From: Maricaulis maris | GTDB lineage: Bacteria > Pseudomonadota > Alphaproteobacteria > Caulobacterales > Maricaulaceae | Assembly: GCF_036322705.1 (NCBI RefSeq) | Contig: NZ_AP027270.1 | Location: forward strand, 986,501 to 1,050,500 | Direction of reading: 5' to 3' | DNA: 64,000 bases | Part shown: positions 1 to 9,159 of the stretch, piece after piece | Numbering within the stretch: the stretch's first letter is position 1 | Layout of the letters: every line of letters begins with the position of its first letter | Notes under the pieces: generated by a model | Told to the model about the DNA's origin: nothing | The model's database searches: none | What the model saw: the letters and a program-made list of their open reading frames with translations, nothing else | Translations under genes and position numbers: made by a program

Positions 1-270
1 GCGGGCCATGGCGCGGACCGACTGGACGCGCGGACCTTCCGACCCGTCCATATTGACCGGCAGGCCCATCACGATGGCGGTGGCCTGGCGCTCCTCCAGC
101 AGCGCGAAGATGCGCTCCGCGTCGGCGGTGAATTTGGTGCGCTTGATGGTCTCCACCGGGGTCGACAGGCCGCGCGAGGCGCCGCAGGCGGCCACGCCAA
201 TGGTCTTGGTGCCCGGGTCAAGGGCAATCAGGGGCCCGTCGGGCAGGTCTTCCAGCGTCACAATCGGCAT
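1..270 (-). CDS. ruvX: Putative pre-16S rRNA nuclease / Holliday junction resolvase RuvX (YqgF), 3' part cut by window edge
   Basis: The minus strand reads openly from an ATG at 270 to base 1, giving 90 residues with no stop, so the C-terminus lies outside the window. The family hallmark LIALDPGTKTIGVA (residues 14-27) contains the catalytic aspartate of the RNase H-like fold. It is followed by the typical ATAIVMGLPVNMDGSEGPR stretch. Members of this family act in 5'-end maturation of 16S rRNA and were first proposed as Holliday junction resolvases. The gene diverges from gatC with about 100 bp between, an arrangement I recall as common in Alphaproteobacteria. Identification is confident even from the N-terminal two thirds. 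Confidence 0.9.
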   Translation of the reverse strand, partial: MPIVTLEDLPDGPLIALDPGTKTIGVAACGASRGLSTPVETIKRTKFTADAERIFALLEERQATAIVMGLPVNMDGSEGPRVQSVRAMAR

Positions 271-370
271 GTTTGCGGGATGCGCTTTGCACGCGCCACC
301 GTCAAGCTTTCTTGCACCTGCGAAAACCGGTTGGTACTCAGACGACTTCGACTATCCGGAGTGATTTCCC

Positions 371-658
371 ATGTCCGTCACTGCTGATGATGTGCGGCGC
401 ATTGCGCGCCTCGCCTGTCTTGCCGAACCGACCGATCGCATCGACACGCTGGTCGGTGAACTCAACGGCATTCTGAGCTGGATTGAACAGCTCAACGAGG
501 TCGATGTCGAAGGCGTCGACGCCATGACGACCCCGGTGAAATTCCCGCTGCCGCAGCGCGAGGACGTGGTCACCGACGGCAATTGCCGCGACAAGGTCCT
601 CGCCAATGCGCCAAGCTCCGACGAAGGCTTCTTCGTTGTTCCCAAGTCGGTGGAGTAG
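371..658 (+). CDS. gatC: Asp/Glu-tRNA(Asn/Gln) amidotransferase subunit C
   Basis: This 95-residue protein has the usual GatC length and begins MSVTADDVRRIARLAC, the helix that packs against GatA. The middle segment GILSWIEQLNEVDVEGV and the late LPQREDVVTDG are family landmarks. GatC stabilises GatA and links it to GatB in the transamidosome that converts misacylated Glu-tRNA(Gln) or Asp-tRNA(Asn) to the amidated form. The ATG at 371 has a GGAG about ten bases upstream. gatA follows after only 3 bp, so the two are surely cotranscribed and probably coupled. Confidence 0.95.
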   Translation: MSVTADDVRRIARLACLAEPTDRIDTLVGELNGILSWIEQLNEVDVEGVDAMTTPVKFPLPQREDVVTDGNCRDKVLANAPSSDEGFFVVPKSVE

Positions 659-661
659 GTC

Positions 662-2137
662 ATGAGCGAGCTTTTCAAACTCACCCTGTCCGACATCACC
701 GCCAAGCTGAAGGCGCGTGAGGTGTCCGCGGTCGAACTGGCGACGGAAGGCCTTGCCCTGTGCCAGGCGGCCCAGCCGAAGCTGAATGCCTTCACGGCCT
801 TTGATGCCGACAAGACGCTGGCCATGGCCAAGGCGTCGGACGAGAAGCTTGCGCGTGGCGAGGGCGGTCTCATCGAGGGCGCACCGCTGGCGATCAAGGA
901 TCTGTTCGCGGTCGAAGGCGTCGATACGGCGGCCTCCTCGAACATCCTTAAAGGCTTCAAGCCGACTTACGAATCGAGCGTCACCGCCAAGCTCTGGGAA
1001 AATGGCGGCGTTTTCCTGTGCAAGACCTCGATGGATGAGTTCGCCATGGGCTCGTCGAACGAGACGGCGAATACCGGCCCGGTCAACAATCCCTGGAAAG
1101 GCCCGAACGGCGAAATGTTGACGCCGGGCGGCTCTTCGGGCGGGTCCGCGGCGGCGGTGGCAGCCGATCTCTGCTTTGGTGCCACCGGCACCGATACCGG
1201 CGGTTCGATCCGCCAGCCGGCCGCCTTCACCGGGACGGTCGGCGTGAAGGCCACCTATGGCCGCACCTCGCGCTGGGGCACGGTGGCTTTTGCCTCCTCG
1301 CTCGACCATCCCGGCCCCTTTGCCAAGACGGTGAAAGACTCGGCCCTGATGCTGCAGGCCATGTCCGGGCACGACCCCAAGGACTCGACCTCGCTGCCCA
1401 ATGACGTGCCGGACTTTGTCGCGGCAGTCGGCGGTTCTGTGAAGGGGCTGCGCATCGGCGTGCCGAAGGAATACCGCGTTGACGGCATGCCCGGCGAGAT
1501 CGACGAGGTCTGGCAAAAGGGCATTGACTGGCTCAAGGCGGCCGGTTGCGAGATCGTCGACATCTCCCTGCCGCACACGAAATACGCCCTGCCGGCTTAT
1601 TACATCGTCGCGCCGGCGGAAGCGTCCTCCAACCTCGCCCGCTATGACGGCATGCGCTATGGCAATCGCGTGGAGGGGGAGAACCTCAATGCGACCTATG
1701 AGAACACGCGCGGCGCCGGTTTCGGCCATGAGGTCCAGCGCCGGATCATGATCGGCACCTATGTGCTCTCGGCCGGCTATTACGACGCTTACTACCTGCG
1801 GGCCCAGAAAGTGCGCACGCGCATCCTGCAGGATTTCGAACAGGCGTTTGAAAAAGTCGATGCCGTTCTGACCCCGTCGGCCCCGTCCGCCGCCTTTGCG
1901 CTGGGGTCCAAGTCGGACGATCCGATCGCCATGTATCTCAATGACGTCTTCACCGTGACCGCCAACCTGGCCGGCCTGCCGGCCATGTCGGTCCCGGCCG
2001 GTGTCGACAAGGACGGCCTGCCGCTGGGCCTGCAGATCATCACCCCGGCGCTGGACGAGGAAACCATGTTCAAGGTCGGCGCCGCGATCGAGGATTCGGC
2101 TGGCTTTGTCGCCAAGCCGGAGAATTGGTGGAGCTGA
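662..2137 (+). CDS. gatA: Asp/Glu-tRNA(Asn/Gln) amidotransferase subunit A
   Basis: This 491-residue amidase-signature enzyme hydrolyses glutamine and supplies the ammonia used by GatB. The Ser-cisSer-Lys catalytic set is visible: Lys79 in PLAIKDLF, the cis-Ser near 158 in [11 protein letters not shown], and the nucleophile Ser182 in [13 protein letters not shown]. The length matches the family. The start at 662 lies 3 bp after gatC. The TGA stop overlaps the next start (ATGA at 2137). There is no sign of damage. In organisms lacking GlnRS or AsnRS the complex is essential for translation. Confidence 0.97.
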   Translation: MSELFKLTLSDITAKLKAREVSAVELATEGLALCQAAQPKLNAFTAFDADKTLAMAKASDEKLARGEGGLIEGAPLAIKDLFAVEGVDTAASSNILKGFKPTYESSVTAKLWENGGVFLCKTSMDEFAMGSSNETANTGPVNNPWKGPNGEMLTPGGSSGGSAAAVAADLCFGATGTDTGGSIRQPAAFTGTVGVKATYGRTSRWGTVAFASSLDHPGPFAKTVKDSALMLQAMSGHDPKDSTSLPNDVPDFVAAVGGSVKGLRIGVPKEYRVDGMPGEIDEVWQKGIDWLKAAGCEIVDISLPHTKYALPAYYIVAPAEASSNLARYDGMRYGNRVEGENLNATYENTRGAGFGHEVQRRIMIGTYVLSAGYYDAYYLRAQKVRTRILQDFEQAFEKVDAVLTPSAPSAAFALGSKSDDPIAMYLNDVFTVTANLAGLPAMSVPAGVDKDGLPLGLQIITPALDEETMFKVGAAIEDSAGFVAKPENWWS

Positions 2138-2430
2138 TGACAGACCCGCAAACCCCGACGCCGAACCCGGCCCCGGACCCGGATCCCGCGCCGGAGCCGC
2201 CGAAGAAGCCCAATACCGGCTTCATGATCCTGATCGCGATCCTTTGCCTCGCCTTCGGCCTGCCGACCACCTATTCCGGCGGTGTGATGGTTGGTGCGGC
2301 TTTTGGTGCCGGGGATTTCCCGTCCATCGGCTTTATCGCCCAGCTCGGACTCGGTCTGGTTCTGACCGGTTTCGGCCTGGCGTCGGTGCTGGCCGTGGTG
2401 AAGGTGTTTACGGGGCGGCCCAATGGCTGA
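2137..2430 (+). CDS. Small Pro-rich membrane protein inside the gat operon
   Basis: This 97-residue protein has an N-terminal Pro/Asp-rich tail (residues 2-25, many PxP and PDP units) and then two hydrophobic helices, about residues 29-50 and 62-88. The ATG at 2137 overlaps the gatA stop as ATGA, so translation is probably coupled. A longer in-frame reading from 2125 would lie inside gatA and is less likely. The 3' end overlaps the next small gene by 8 bp. I do not recognise a family. Its place between gatA and gatB suggests co-expression with the transamidosome but gives no function. Topology is probably cytoplasmic N-terminus plus hairpin, by inference. Confidence 0.7.
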   Translation: MTDPQTPTPNPAPDPDPAPEPPKKPNTGFMILIAILCLAFGLPTTYSGGVMVGAAFGAGDFPSIGFIAQLGLGLVLTGFGLASVLAVVKVFTGRPNG

Positions 2431-2695
2431 ACCCGTCCACCCGGCCATGAAGCTGGCGCGCCCGAGCCTGCTGCTGGGTGCGCTTCTCCTGCTGGCCGGG
2501 GCGGTAGTGTTTCGTGGCGTGATCGAGCTGGAGCCGCGCAATCTGTGGACCGTGCTCCTGGTCACACCGGGGGTCGGATTTTTGTTTTTTGGCCTGACTG
2601 TCACAATGGCGGGACGGGTCCTGGTTGCGGCGATGAATACGCCGGAAGACGAGCGTCCCAAATGGGATGACGACGAGGAAGATCGAGATGAGTGA
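2423..2695 (+). CDS. Small two-helix membrane protein inside the gat operon
   Basis: This 90-residue protein has two hydrophobic segments (about residues 13-29 and 38-65) and a strongly acidic C-terminal tail, [17 protein letters not shown]. The start overlaps the upstream small gene by 8 bp and its stop overlaps the gatB start by 8 bp (ATGAGTGA at 2688-2695). The overlaps on both sides argue that it is truly translated. No family is recognised. It may form a pair with the preceding membrane protein. Confidence 0.7.
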   Translation: MAEPVHPAMKLARPSLLLGALLLLAGAVVFRGVIELEPRNLWTVLLVTPGVGFLFFGLTVTMAGRVLVAAMNTPEDERPKWDDDEEDRDE

Positions 2696-4181
2696 TCACA
2701 GCTACATCCTGCCCGGCGCAACCGGCGACTGGGAAGTTGTCATGGGTCTGGAGATCCATGCCCAGGTGGTCTCGAATGCCAAGCTGTTCTCCGGCGCGGC
2801 GACGGCCTTCGGCGCGGCGCCCAACACCCAGGTGTCGCTGGTCGATGCGGCGATGCCGGGCATGCTGCCGGTGATCAACAGCCATGTCGTCGAGCAGGCC
2901 GTGAAGACCGGTCTCGGCCTTAATGCCCAGATCAATCTCTGGTCCCGCTTCGATCGCAAGAATTACTTCTATCCCGACCTGCCGCAGGGCTATCAGATCA
3001 GCCAGTTCCAGTTCCCGATCGTGGGCGAGGGCGAGATCGAGTGCGAGCGCGATGACGGTTCGCGTTTCACCGTCGGTATCGAGCGCCTGCACCTGGAACA
3101 GGACGCCGGCAAGTCGATCCACGATCTCGACCCCAATTCGACCTATGTTGATCTCAACCGGTCCGGCGTTGCGCTGATGGAGATCGTCTCGCGCCCGCAT
3201 ATCCGCTCGCCCGAGGAAGCCTCGGCCTATGTTGCCAAGCTGCGCACCATTTTGCGCTATCTGGGCACGTGTGGCGGCGACATGGAGAAGGGTCAGCTGC
3301 GCGCCGACGTCAATGTCTCGGTCTGCCGTCCCGGCCAGTACGAGAGATTCCGCGAGACCGGCGATTTCTCGCATCTGGGCACGCGCTGCGAGATCAAGAA
3401 TGTCAATTCGCTGCGCTTCATCCGCCAAGCCATCGAGTACGAAGCCAAGCGCCAGATCGACATCATCGAGGAGGGCGGCACGATCGATCAGGAAACCCGC
3501 CTGTTCGACGCCAATACCGGTGTGACCCGCTCGATGCGCTCCAAGGAAGAAGCCCACGACTACCGCTACTTCCCCGATCCTGACCTGCTGCCGCTCGAGC
3601 TGCAGCAGTCTTTCGTCGATGATATCAAGGCCAGCCTGCCCGAACTTCCCGACCAGAAGCGCGTGCGTCTGGTTTCCGAGCTCGGCCTGTCGGAGTACGA
3701 CGCTGCCGTCCTGTCTGCCGACAAGGACCGCGCCGACTATTTCGAGATTGTCGCCGAGGGGCATGACGCCAAGCTGGCCTCCTCCTGGGTCAATAACGAG
3801 CTCTATGGCCGCCTCAACAAGGAAGGCCTCGACATCACCGAAAGCCCGGTCTCGGCCGAACAGCTCGGTGGTCTGATCGCGCTGATCTCCGACGACACCA
3901 TCTCCGGCAAGATCGCCAAGGATGTCTTCGAGATCCTGTGGACCGAGGGCGGCGATCCGGCGAAAATCGTCGAGGAAAAGGGCCTCAAACAGGTCACCGA
4001 TACCGGCGCCATCGAAGCCGTTATCGACGAGCTCATCGCCGACAATCCCGACCAGGCCGCCCAGGTCAAGGACAAGCCCAAGACGATGGGCTGGTTCGTC
4101 GGTCAGGTGATGAAGGCGATGCAAGGGAAGGCCAACCCGCAAGCGGTGAACGAGATTTTGCGGAAGAAGCTGCTGGGGTAA
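2688..4181 (+). CDS. gatB: Asp/Glu-tRNA(Asn/Gln) amidotransferase subunit B
   Basis: This 497-residue subunit phosphorylates the misacylated aminoacyl-tRNA and then amidates it. Landmarks are MGLEIHAQV near the N-terminus, the [19 protein letters not shown] block, [17 protein letters not shown], and a YqeY-like tail ending in [11 protein letters not shown] chose the ATG at 2688 because the protein then starts [20 protein letters not shown] as in relatives and the site overlaps the previous stop. A start at 2667 would add seven residues. It closes the gat operon, and a hairpin sits on its stop codon. Confidence 0.95.
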   Translation: MSDHSYILPGATGDWEVVMGLEIHAQVVSNAKLFSGAATAFGAAPNTQVSLVDAAMPGMLPVINSHVVEQAVKTGLGLNAQINLWSRFDRKNYFYPDLPQGYQISQFQFPIVGEGEIECERDDGSRFTVGIERLHLEQDAGKSIHDLDPNSTYVDLNRSGVALMEIVSRPHIRSPEEASAYVAKLRTILRYLGTCGGDMEKGQLRADVNVSVCRPGQYERFRETGDFSHLGTRCEIKNVNSLRFIRQAIEYEAKRQIDIIEEGGTIDQETRLFDANTGVTRSMRSKEEAHDYRYFPDPDLLPLELQQSFVDDIKASLPELPDQKRVRLVSELGLSEYDAAVLSADKDRADYFEIVAEGHDAKLASSWVNNELYGRLNKEGLDITESPVSAEQLGGLIALISDDTISGKIAKDVFEILWTEGGDPAKIVEEKGLKQVTDTGAIEAVIDELIADNPDQAAQVKDKPKTMGWFVGQVMKAMQGKANPQAVNEILRKKLLG

Positions 4182-4199
4182 TCCCGGACACCGGGATTA
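4179..4199 (+). terminator. Hairpin on the gatB stop codon
   Basis: A perfect 9-bp stem, TAATCCCGG / CCGGGATTA with loop ACA, includes the gatB TAA. No U-tract follows, so it may be an mRNA-stabilising hairpin or a Rho-independent terminator of weak form. Confidence 0.45.
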
Positions 4200-4200
4200 C

Positions 4201-4244
4201 CCCCTCATCCGCCCCTCCGGGGCACCTTCTCCCAGGGGAGAAGG
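4201..4244 (+). repeat. REP-like palindromic repeat, copy 1
   Basis: A GC-rich element beginning CCCCTCATCCGCCCCTCCGG has two internal short palindromes (CCCCTCCGGGG and CTTCTCCCAGGGGAGAAG). It resembles the dispersed intergenic repeats common in alphaproteobacterial chromosomes. A related copy lies inverted at 4311-4351. No coding function is seen in this gap. Confidence 0.6.
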
Positions 4245-4310
4245 AAAGCGTGTGAGCGTGGTCACGTGGGGCATCGGGTTTTCTGAGCTAGTCTGGATAA
4301 CTCCACTTTC

Positions 4311-4351
4311 CCTCTCCCTCGGGAGAGGGTGGCCGCAGGCCGGGTGAGGGG
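4311..4351 (-). repeat. REP-like palindromic repeat, copy 2 (inverted)
   Basis: Read on the minus strand this begins CCCCTCACCCGGCCTGCGGC and ends CCTCTCCCGAGGGAGAGG, the same plan as copy 1. Its internal palindrome CCTCTCCCTCGGGAGAGG is perfect. The two copies form a head-to-head pair between gatB and the MscS gene. Confidence 0.6.
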
Positions 4352-4434
4352 AAAATCCCGGAGCTTGCCGCATACCTCTGGCTCCCATCCCTCCAACAAT
4401 GCTATCCCTCTGAATTCAGGGGAGACACCATTCC

Positions 4435-5808
4435 ATGACCACACCACAGGATGACAGCGCGCTGGGCGAGCTTTTGCCGATCGAGGTGCTTGAGGGGCAT
4501 GTCCGTGATGCGTGGGAGTGGTTTTTGGCCAGCCTGCTCAATCTGGATGTGGCGATCCAGATGGGCCTCATCCTGGCGGCTTTCATCCCCGCCCTGATTT
4601 TCGGACCCCGGTTGCGCGAGGTCGTCGAAAGCCTGACCAAGGGGCGGATCAAGACCGGTCTCGCGCGGCGCCTGCTGACAGCCGCGATTTCGCTGGCGAC
4701 GCCGCTGGCGCTGATCGCGGTGCTGGCGCTGACCCGGATCGTGCTGGGCGCGCTGGATCAACCCTTCGCACTGGTCGACGCGGCGATGAGCCTGATGACG
4801 GCCTGGCTGGTCATCCGCGCCGTGACCCTGATCATCCGCTCGCGCTTCTGGTCCAAGGTCGCCTTCTATGTCGCCTGGCCGGTGGCCGCGCTGGATGTGT
4901 TCGGCCTGCTCGACGATGTCGTGGTCCAGCTGCAGGCGTTGGCGATCCCGCTCGGCGAGACCGATGACGGTCAGCCGGTCGACCTGTCGCTGTTCGATAT
5001 ACTGCGCACGATGATCTATTTCGGGGCGTTGTTCTGGCTCGCCTCGATGGCCGGACGGACCGTCAATACCCAGCTTGAACGGACCGAGGAGATCTCGCCG
5101 GCCCTGCGCGCCCTGATCGCCAAGGTGCTGGGCGTTGCCCTGCCGGTGATCGCGCTGCTGATCGCCCTGCAGCTGACCGGCTTCAACCTCGCCACGCTGG
5201 CGATCTTCTCCGGCGCTGTGGGCATCGGCGTCGGTCTGGGCCTGCAGAAGACCGTCGCCAACTTCGCTGCCGGCTTTACCCTGCTGGCTGACAAGTCGAT
5301 CAAGCCCGGCGATGCGCTTGAGGTGGATGGCCAGTTCGGCTGGGTGACCGGCATGGAGTCGCGCTATGTCTCCATGCGCACGCGTGATGGCACCGAGCAT
5401 CTTATCCCGAACGAGCATTTCATCGCCAACGGGGTGATCAATTGGTCAAAGTCCGACCGTGTCGTGCGTCAGCACGCGCCGTTCGGTGTGTCCTACGACA
5501 CGCTGGACCTGGAGCGTGTCCAGCGCCTTGCGATCGAGGCGGCCAAGACTGTGCCTCGGGTCGTCGCCGAAAAGGACCCGGTCTGCAATCTGATGGATTT
5601 CGGCGACAGCTCGGTCAATTTCGATCTGCGCTTCTGGATTTCCGATCCGGAGAACGGTCTCTCCAATGTCCGCAGTGAGGTCTATGTCGCGATCTGGAAG
5701 AGCTTCCACGAGCACGCGGTCGAATTCCCCTATCCGCAGATTGATCTCCATGTCCGCGATCTGCCGGCCGGCGTGAAGAAACAGATGATGGCCGACAAGC
5801 CGGCCTAG
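4435..5808 (+). CDS. MscS-family mechanosensitive ion channel
   Basis: This 457-residue membrane protein opens under membrane tension to release solutes on osmotic downshock. Several hydrophobic helices precede the pore helix TM3, seen as the glycine/alanine-rich GAVGIGVGLGLQKTVANFAAGF (about residues 259-280). The beta domain follows, with IKPGDALEVDGQFGWV and RDGTEHLIPNEHFI, then the alpha/beta C-terminal domain. The extra N-terminal helices make it longer than E. coli MscS (about 286 residues). It stands alone between repeats and a terminator. Which subfamily member it is cannot be told. Confidence 0.9.
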   Translation: MTTPQDDSALGELLPIEVLEGHVRDAWEWFLASLLNLDVAIQMGLILAAFIPALIFGPRLREVVESLTKGRIKTGLARRLLTAAISLATPLALIAVLALTRIVLGALDQPFALVDAAMSLMTAWLVIRAVTLIIRSRFWSKVAFYVAWPVAALDVFGLLDDVVVQLQALAIPLGETDDGQPVDLSLFDILRTMIYFGALFWLASMAGRTVNTQLERTEEISPALRALIAKVLGVALPVIALLIALQLTGFNLATLAIFSGAVGIGVGLGLQKTVANFAAGFTLLADKSIKPGDALEVDGQFGWVTGMESRYVSMRTRDGTEHLIPNEHFIANGVINWSKSDRVVRQHAPFGVSYDTLDLERVQRLAIEAAKTVPRVVAEKDPVCNLMDFGDSSVNFDLRFWISDPENGLSNVRSEVYVAIWKSFHEHAVEFPYPQIDLHVRDLPAGVKKQMMADKPA

Positions 5809-5978
5809 TCACGCCTCCCACCTGTACGTGTATACCCGTCATTCAACTGTGTTGGCGTTCAAAGAGGCTTTCCCGACAGGTGGTTAGGGAAGGAGCAATG
5901 CAACCTTTGGATATTTTCCCTCGCCGGAACGATGGCGCACGCAAACGGGCGACCATTGACGGGAATACACAGATCTGA

Positions 5979-6010
5979 GGGGTGCGAGCATGGGGCCGCA
6001 CCCCTCTTTT
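5979..6010 (+). terminator. Rho-independent terminator
   Basis: The stem GGGGTGCG / CGCACCCC (5979-5986 with 5997-6004) is followed by TCTTTT. It would stop plus-strand transcripts, presumably from the MscS gene 170 bp upstream, before the convergent oxygenase gene. Confidence 0.65.
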
Positions 6011-6015
6011 CTGAC

Positions 6016-6969
6016 CTAGTTCAACAAGCCGATCTCGCGCAGGCGCTGGTTTAGATAGTCATTGGCACGCATCGGCTCGGGATATTTGTCCGGATTGTCC
6101 GGCCCGCTGCAGCCCGGCAGTGTCGTGATCATGTAGTCCGGCCGATAGTGAAGGAAGAATGGCAGGGAATAGCGCGAGAAGCCGGTGCGAGCGCCGGCCG
6201 GATTGATTACGCGGTGCTGGGTCGAGGGCAGGAGGTCATTGGTCGAGCGGGCCAGCATGTCGCCCATATTGACCACCAGACAGCCTGGCGGCGGGTTCAT
6301 GTCGATCCACTCGCCGCTGCGCGTCTTCACTTGCAGCCCGGGCTCCTCGGCACCGAGCAGCAGGGTGATTGTGTTGATGTCGCCATGCGCCTCGGCCCGG
6401 ATAGAGCCACCCGGATCACCGGTGACCGGCGGGTAATGCAGAAGGCGCATCACCGAATTGCCGTCCTTCACCGTGTCATCGAAGAAGCTCTCCTCGAGGC
6501 CGAGATCGAGGGCGATCGCGCGCAGGACCTGTACACCCAGCTGGTCGAAGGCGTCATAGAGACCGTGCACGACGGTGCGCCAGTCGTCGATCTCGGCGGG
6601 GACCAGGTTGGGTGCCATGTCGGCTTCGTACTTGTGACCGGCCGGCAGGTCGCGGCCGACATGCCAGAATTCCTTCAGGTCGACATGCTTGGCGTCCTTG
6701 GCAATCTCCTTGCCGAAGGGCGTGTAGCCGCGCGCGCCGCCACCGCCCTCGACCAGGTATTGCATCTTGGTCGCTTCCGGCAGGGCGAAGAATTCCGCTG
6801 CCTTGTCATAGGCCGCCTTGATCAGCGCCGGGTCGAGTCCATGATCAGAGATCGCGGCAAAGCCGTATTCGCGGAAGCTGCGGCCCAGCTCGGCCGCAAA
6901 GCGCGCCTTGTCAGTCGCGGCCAGCGCCATGGAGACGGGCGGAAATCGGGAAAGCGTATCGGACGGCAT
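6016..6969 (-). CDS. Isopenicillin-N-synthase-like 2-oxoglutarate/Fe(II) oxygenase
   Basis: The 317-residue protein has the non-haem DIOX layout: an N-terminal DIOX_N part (REYGFAAISDHGLD) and a C-terminal 2OG-Fe(II) domain. The iron ligands are visible as HGD in RAEAHGDINTITLL and the distal His in PSTQHRVINP, with the co-substrate Arg in FSRYSLPFFLH. I chose the ATG at 6969 because AGGAG lies eight bases before it; a longer reading adds 33 residues of unlikely sequence. Bacterial homologues are usually of unknown substrate. The name does not imply beta-lactam synthesis, and there are no beta-lactam genes nearby. Confidence 0.85.
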   Translation of the reverse strand: MPSDTLSRFPPVSMALAATDKARFAAELGRSFREYGFAAISDHGLDPALIKAAYDKAAEFFALPEATKMQYLVEGGGGARGYTPFGKEIAKDAKHVDLKEFWHVGRDLPAGHKYEADMAPNLVPAEIDDWRTVVHGLYDAFDQLGVQVLRAIALDLGLEESFFDDTVKDGNSVMRLLHYPPVTGDPGGSIRAEAHGDINTITLLLGAEEPGLQVKTRSGEWIDMNPPPGCLVVNMGDMLARSTNDLLPSTQHRVINPAGARTGFSRYSLPFFLHYRPDYMITTLPGCSGPDNPDKYPEPMRANDYLNQRLREIGLLN

Positions 6970-7150
6970 GACGGGCTCCTGTCGGTCACCCGTGGGGGAT
7001 AATCGCACCAGCCGCGCCTGCCAACTCCCCTTGTCTGTGGGGACCCGCAGTGTGGCGACAGGTCGCAAGCGCTTTCTCGCGCCTCAGGGGCATCGGCTTG
7101 CAAGGTTAACGGAGCCGGTCCTAACTGTTGAGCGGGAACAGGGGGGCATC

Positions 7151-8722
7151 ATGACGGACACCGTCGATGCTGCAGAGACGAGCATACCGGGCGCCGACGC
7201 CTGGCAGCGGGTCGGCTTGACCCGGCGCGAAGCCTTGCGGCGTGAGCGCCATGACCGCCTGCGGGCTGAGACCCTGTCGCCGTGGGAGGCGCGGCTGCCG
7301 GGGATCGCCGTCTGGCTGGTCTGGCGGGCTTTCTACAAGGGACTGCAGCCGCTCTGGCTTCTCGCCTCGCTGGCGGCGGCGGGCTGGTTTGGCGTGCAGA
7401 TGCTGGCCCAGACCGGCGGGCTGGCCGCGCATGTCGCGCCACAGCCGGGTGAGGCCGAACGGCTTGGTGCGCTGATCCGCGAGGCGGTGCCGGCCGGGGA
7501 AGATGCCCGCACGCTCTGGCAGGGCCGTCTCGAGGACGCCTTGCGGGGTGACGAACGACGCCGAGCCGATATTGATCGCTTCCGCAGCTGGGCGGCTCTC
7601 GGTCCGATGCTGATCGGACCGGACCGTCTGGCGCTTGAGGCGATGGCCGGCCCGGCTGGTCCGCGGGCCCTTGATGCCCGTCTGCGCGCGGGACCGGCCT
7701 GGCAGCGCCGACAGCAGCTTGATACGGCCTTTGCCGAGGAGCTGGCGCGCGGCGCCGTGCTTGATCTGGATCCGCCGGCGCTCATCTTTGCTCCCGAGAT
7801 GCTGGCACGTCGGCAATCGGCCCGCCAGTTTGCGTGGGCGGTGGCGCGGACCAGCGCCGACGGTTTCTTCCAGGGCGATTATCGCGGTCAGTTTGAAATG
7901 CGCTCGGTTCCCGCGCTGGTGGTCGGCAATCCTGGCGATACCCGTCTTTATGGCGGCGTCCGCCATCTGGTGATCCAGCTCTGTGCTGATCCGGCGACCC
8001 GGATGGCGGGCTGCGACAGTGCCATCATCCCGCCGGCCCGCGCCGACCGGCTCTCGCTGGTTCTGGCCGGCATTGAGTCCGGCCTGATCGAATTGCCCGG
8101 CCGGGATCACGGTTTGAGGTCGGGCGCCGAGATCCTCACTGCGGCGCGGCGGGCCGGGCGCTTGCACCCGCAGCTGGAGGCCTGGCTCGAGGCTGAACTT
8201 GCAAGCCTCGTTTCGGTCGAGGATATCGGCCCCGCCCTCGCGCGGGCCGGCGTGCGACCGGATGTCGGCTTTGCCGCCCCGGGTCGTATGGCGTCCCGCA
8301 TTGCGGACGGCATCGATGCCCGCACGGCCCCGTCGGCGGTCGCTGTGGCAAGTGCGCTCGAACGCGTCGCGCAGGTGAGGGCCAGGACATCCAGCTTTGA
8401 AGCCATTCGCCTGATGGCGCATGTTTCGGGACCCGCCGCGCTGGAGGATTTGCAGCGCTTGGCCGGTCTCTCGGGCCTGTCGACCCTGGCGGTGATGGAA
8501 TTTCTGGGTGATGCCGCCTTTCAGGCTCTCGCGCCCTTGCCGCCCCGGCCGGAAGTCGAGCCGCGCGTCCGGCAGGGGTTGATCGCAGCGCTGGTATCCG
8601 CCGCCCTGGTCTTGCTGCTCACGCTGATCCGCCTCGCAACGCCGGACCGTCTGCGCCGGGCCAGCCGGACAAGTCTTACCGATGCGTGGATATCGCGTTT
8701 ACTACTCGGCAGGAAACTATAA
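7151..8722 (+). CDS. Unrecognised membrane-anchored protein with terminal helices
   Basis: The 523-residue protein starts at the ATG at 7151 (MTDTVDAAETS). A longer frame from 6908 runs antisense through the oxygenase promoter and is unlikely. One hydrophobic segment lies near residues 59-77 (LWLLASLAAAGWFGVQM) and another near the C-terminus (GLIAALVSAALVLLLTLIRLA), leaving a large, probably periplasmic middle of about 400 residues. That region is Arg/Ala-rich, carries two cysteines (LCADPATRMAGCD) and has a stretch of helical character. I know no family for it. It is divergent from the oxygenase and is not tightly linked to any neighbour. Confidence 0.75.
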   Translation: MTDTVDAAETSIPGADAWQRVGLTRREALRRERHDRLRAETLSPWEARLPGIAVWLVWRAFYKGLQPLWLLASLAAAGWFGVQMLAQTGGLAAHVAPQPGEAERLGALIREAVPAGEDARTLWQGRLEDALRGDERRRADIDRFRSWAALGPMLIGPDRLALEAMAGPAGPRALDARLRAGPAWQRRQQLDTAFAEELARGAVLDLDPPALIFAPEMLARRQSARQFAWAVARTSADGFFQGDYRGQFEMRSVPALVVGNPGDTRLYGGVRHLVIQLCADPATRMAGCDSAIIPPARADRLSLVLAGIESGLIELPGRDHGLRSGAEILTAARRAGRLHPQLEAWLEAELASLVSVEDIGPALARAGVRPDVGFAAPGRMASRIADGIDARTAPSAVAVASALERVAQVRARTSSFEAIRLMAHVSGPAALEDLQRLAGLSGLSTLAVMEFLGDAAFQALAPLPPRPEVEPRVRQGLIAALVSAALVLLLTLIRLATPDRLRRASRTSLTDAWISRLLLGRKL

Positions 8723-8886
8723 CGCATTTAAAGACTTAAGGCGTATTTTTCCTGATTCGCCTTAACCTTAATGCAATCCTCTTTGCTCAGGATCACATCT
8801 GTTCGAAGGCATTCGGACTGGATGGTGGTTGCGGGTCACAGGTCAAAAAGACAGGACCCGCCAGTGTAAGAGTAAGGGGAAGTCCC

Positions 8887-9159
8887 ATGGCGTTCACGGA
8901 CGTAGAAACGGCCCAAGCGCATCAAGCGGCATTTGCTGACCCGACGGGTGAGGATCTGTGCAAGCTTGGTATTCTGTACTCAACGGGCCAGGGTGGTGAG
9001 ATCGACTATGTCGAAGCCCACAAATGGTTCAATCTGGCGGCCCTGATGGGCTCGGAGCCGGCGAAATACTATCGCGCGGAAATCTCCGACCAGATGTCGA
9101 CCTTCGAGGTCGCAGCAGCCCAGCGCGCTGCCCGCGAATGGCTGTCGACGCGCCACTAG
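8887..9159 (+). CDS. Sel1-repeat-like small protein
   Basis: This 90-residue protein contains one clear Sel1-like unit: LCKLGILYSTGQGGEIDYVEAHKWFNLAALMG has the GxxYxxGxG...A..W...AA pattern. It has no signal peptide. Sel1 repeats make short helical hairpins used for protein contacts. A Shine-Dalgarno-like AAGGGGAAG precedes the ATG. An imperfect TTAAGGCG / CGCCTTAA inverted repeat lies upstream at 8736-8765. Partner and role are unknown. Confidence 0.75.
   Translation: MAFTDVETAQAHQAAFADPTGEDLCKLGILYSTGQGGEIDYVEAHKWFNLAALMGSEPAKYYRAEISDQMSTFEVAAAQRAAREWLSTRH

Noticed and set aside
338-1729. A long minus-strand frame opposite gatC and gatA
   Set aside because: gatC and gatA are certain by motif and the frame has no family likeness.
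2601-4142. A 513-codon minus frame opposite gatB
   Set aside because: gatB is certain by motif; the frame is a shadow.
6016-6969. Isopenicillin N synthase proper, making beta-lactams
   Set aside because: The family name is broad, and no ACV synthetase or other beta-lactam genes are near. It is called only IPNS-like.
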